NCBI GenBank assembly: GCA_009380005.1
Contig: WHSQ01000026.1
Location: forward strand, 1-40,700
Reading direction: 5' to 3'
DNA: 40,700 nucleotides
From: Actinomycetota bacterium
GTDB taxonomy: Bacteria > Actinomycetota > CADDZG01 > WHSQ01
Below the pieces are notes generated by a model. The model was not told the DNA's origin. It saw only the letters and a program-made list of their open reading frames with translations, and did not search any database. Of the stretch, positions 39,159 to 40,700 are shown piece by piece (position 1 is the first letter of the stretch; each line of letters starts with the position of its first letter). The position numbers and the translations under genes are program-made.

Positions 39159-39925
39159 TGGCAGGCACCTCCACCGTGACGTTGCGGATCTGGCGCGGCG
39201 ACGCCACCGGGGGCGGCTTCGAGGACCACGAGGTAGAGGTCTCCTCGGGAGAGGTGGTACTCGATGTGCTTCACCGCATTCAGGCGACGCAGGCCCCCGA
39301 TCTCGCCGTGCGATGGAACTGCAAGGCGGGGCGGTGCGGCTCCTGCAGCGCCGAGGTCAACGGCATGCCTCGGCTCACGTGCATGACCCGCATGAACATC
39401 CTCGACCAGACCGAGCCGATCACGGTTGCCCCCATGAGGACCTTCCCGATCATCAAGGACCTCGTCACCAACGTCTCCTTCAACTACGAGATGGCGAAGC
39501 GGGTCCCGGCGTTCCAACCCAAGCCGAAGCCACCTGAGGGCTACCGGATGGCACAGCAGGACATCGAGCGGGTGCAGGAATTCCGTAAGTGCATCGAGTG
39601 CTTCCTGTGCCAGAACGTTTGCCACGTCATCCGCGATCACGAGGAGAACAAACCTCAGTTCGCCGGTCCCCGGCTCTTCATCCGCTACGCCGAGCTCGAG
39701 ATGCATCCGCTCGACACCGGCGACCGCCGGGAGCTGCTCCAGGCGCAGATGGGGCTCGGCCTGTGCAACATCACCAAGTGCTGCAGCGAGGTCTGCCCGG
39801 AGGAAATCCACATCACCGACAACGGCATCATCCCGCTCAAGGAGCGAGTCGTGGACCGCCGGTACGACCCGATCGCCTGGCTCGGAAGGAAAATCAAGAT
39901 GCGCCGGTCCGGCCGAGCCGAATAG
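39158..39925 (+). CDS. sdhB: Succinate dehydrogenase/fumarate reductase iron-sulfur subunit
   Basis: Electron-transfer subunit of 255 residues. The N-terminal ferredoxin domain has CKAGRCGSCSAEVNGMPRLTC for the [2Fe-2S] cluster. The C-terminal domain has CIECFLCQNVCHV and CNITKCCSEVCPEEI for the [4Fe-4S] and [3Fe-4S] clusters. The start codon ATG 39158 overlaps the sdhA stop. Like Sdh1 relatives it has a linker (RVPAFQPKPKPPEGYRMAQQ) between the domains. No terminator-like hairpin is evident after the stop. Confidence 0.95.
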   Translation: MAGTSTVTLRIWRGDATGGGFEDHEVEVSSGEVVLDVLHRIQATQAPDLAVRWNCKAGRCGSCSAEVNGMPRLTCMTRMNILDQTEPITVAPMRTFPIIKDLVTNVSFNYEMAKRVPAFQPKPKPPEGYRMAQQDIERVQEFRKCIECFLCQNVCHVIRDHEENKPQFAGPRLFIRYAELEMHPLDTGDRRELLQAQMGLGLCNITKCCSEVCPEEIHITDNGIIPLKERVVDRRYDPIAWLGRKIKMRRSGRAE

Positions 39926-39967
39926 ACACGCGTCGTAACACTCACTGAGCGGACGGGAACCGGCACG

Positions 39968-40171
39968 ACGCACGTCGCGGTCATGTGCGCGGAGACGCTG
40001 TGGTGGAGATGTCATCGTCGTTTGATCGCCGACGCTCTGGTTGCCGGAGGGCACCAAGTCATCCACCTCGGGGTCGGGAAAGAGCAGACTCACCACCTGA
40101 GCGAAGCATGCCGCATCGACCAGAGCGGCCTGCTCGTATACGACGCGCCTCCCGGTCACCCATCTGGTTGA
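39968..40171 (+). pseudogene. DUF488 protein, C-terminal fragment
   Basis: The frame reads HVAVMCAETLWWRCHRRLIA followed by DALVAGGHQVIHLG, the strongly conserved C-terminal Cys/Trp/His motif of DUF488 proteins. The first 100 or so residues, with the YTIGHS motif, are missing upstream, where sdhB ends about 40 bases earlier. A start at ATG 39983 would give only 62 residues. It is probably a truncated relic. Confidence 0.65.
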
Positions 40172-40453
40172 CCCCCATTGGAACGGGCCAACTCCGGTAG
40201 AGAATCAGGCCTTACGGACGCTTGATGAGCTCCCCTCCTGCCCGCCTTCGCCGCTGGCGGCAGAGTCCAACGCCACCGCATGAGCGCAACGGGCGATTTA
40301 CCGGCGCCGAGCCGCATGCTGAACTCGACCGTTGTCGGCGCACTGGAAAGCGATCCGTCAAACCGGGCCGAGCAAGGCCAACGTGCGCTCCGCGCTCGCT
40401 CGCCATGGCTCGAATGAGCTCCGTCCGACTTCGCGCGTTTCGGCCGCACCTGG
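40172..40453. other. Intergenic or decayed region without assignable gene
   Basis: About 280 bases after the DUF488 fragment. Small frames on both strands look random. It may include the missing 5' part of the transporter-like frame that follows, since a stop codon (TGA, about 40398) interrupts that frame. Confidence 0.35.
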
Positions 40454-40700
40454 ATGCCACAATCTCGCGGCAGCCTCATCTGGCGCGCTGCGCACCGTCG
40501 CCTTCATCACCATGACATCGATCACGACGCCTCGACCGCGGGCGCCCTCATGATCGGAATGATCCACGGTGTCGGCGCCGAGACACCGACGCAGCTTCTG
40601 CTTCTGCCAGCGGCCGCCGAGTTCGGGCTCGGCGTCGTGGTCGCGTTTGTGGGCGGGCTCTTACTGACGAACACTGTGCTCGCTGCGATCTCCGCATGGG
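40454..40700 (+). CDS. Probable nickel/cobalt transporter-like membrane protein (partial)
   Basis: The frame has a His/Asp-rich stretch (HRRLHHHDIDHD) followed by GALMIGMIHGVGAETPTQLL and hydrophobic segments up to the window end. A His-rich cytoplasmic loop before a GxxHGxGAExPTQ helix is seen in nickel/cobalt permease-like proteins. ATG 40454 is the first in-frame start after a stop, but the expected N-terminal helices are not evident upstream, so the gene may be 5'-truncated; the 3' part is outside the window. The assignment rests on a short motif and is tentative. Confidence 0.4.
   Translation, partial: MPQSRGSLIWRAAHRRLHHHDIDHDASTAGALMIGMIHGVGAETPTQLLLLPAAAEFGLGVVVAFVGGLLLTNTVLAAISAW

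Noticed and set aside
1-40700. CRISPR array or long tandem repeats
   Set aside because: No regularly spaced direct repeats were seen; the only long exact repeat is the 43-bp tRNA fragment.

Overview
The window reads as chromosomal DNA of a high-GC, aerobic, probably actinomycetal bacterium, most likely from a poorly sampled lineage. The pointers are many GTG and TTG starts, a fused AccD-AccA carboxyltransferase, a three-subunit succinate dehydrogenase resembling mycobacterial Sdh1, and NarL-type two-component pairs with HisKA_3 kinases. The assignment is inferred from gene content only.

Layout: 1-4.25 kb carries a truncated DrrA-type ABC ATPase, a glycogen-debranching-type glucosidase and an NAD-dependent formate dehydrogenase. 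A 43-bp 3' half of a tRNA-Met (CAT) gene lies at 4.49 kb and is repeated perfectly, in the same orientation, at 35.70 kb. Neither copy has a 5' half. Both carry a tRNA-type terminator on one side and a similar arm-like block on the other. I read the 31.2 kb between them as an integrated island that is one unit of a tandem array at a tRNA-Met locus.

Inside the island, 4.8-5.7 kb holds IS110 and TauE/SafE debris. From 5.7 to 25.5 kb there is an acyl-CoA and organic-acid cluster: two type II haloacid-dehalogenase-like HAD enzymes, three type III (CaiB/BaiF) CoA-transferases, two crotonases, a branched-chain-amino-acid-type ABC importer (LivKHMGF order), a GntR regulator beside accDA, a double VOC protein, an acyl-CoA dehydrogenase, and a tight aconitase / CoA-transferase / HMG-CoA-lyase operon. 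Together they suggest import of a carboxylate, CoA activation by transfer, oxidation or hydration, and C-C cleavage to central metabolites. Degraded copies of a CoA-transferase (13.4-13.8 kb) and of livM-livF (16.3-16.5 kb) show that a CoA-transferase plus liv unit was once duplicated and that each copy lost a different part.

From 25.5 to 28.5 kb lies a scar zone: an IS110 fragment, a 5'-truncated tyrosine recombinase, a toxin-antitoxin-like trio (DUF4258, YgiT zinc finger, HicB-like) and a response regulator with no normal start codon. From 28.5 to 34.7 kb there are two complete histidine kinase / response regulator pairs and three small membrane proteins, followed by an OsmC-like protein.

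Beyond the second tRNA fragment are a methylmalonyl-CoA mutase fragment, the sdhCAB-like operon, a DUF488 fragment and the start of a probable nickel/cobalt transporter that runs off the window.
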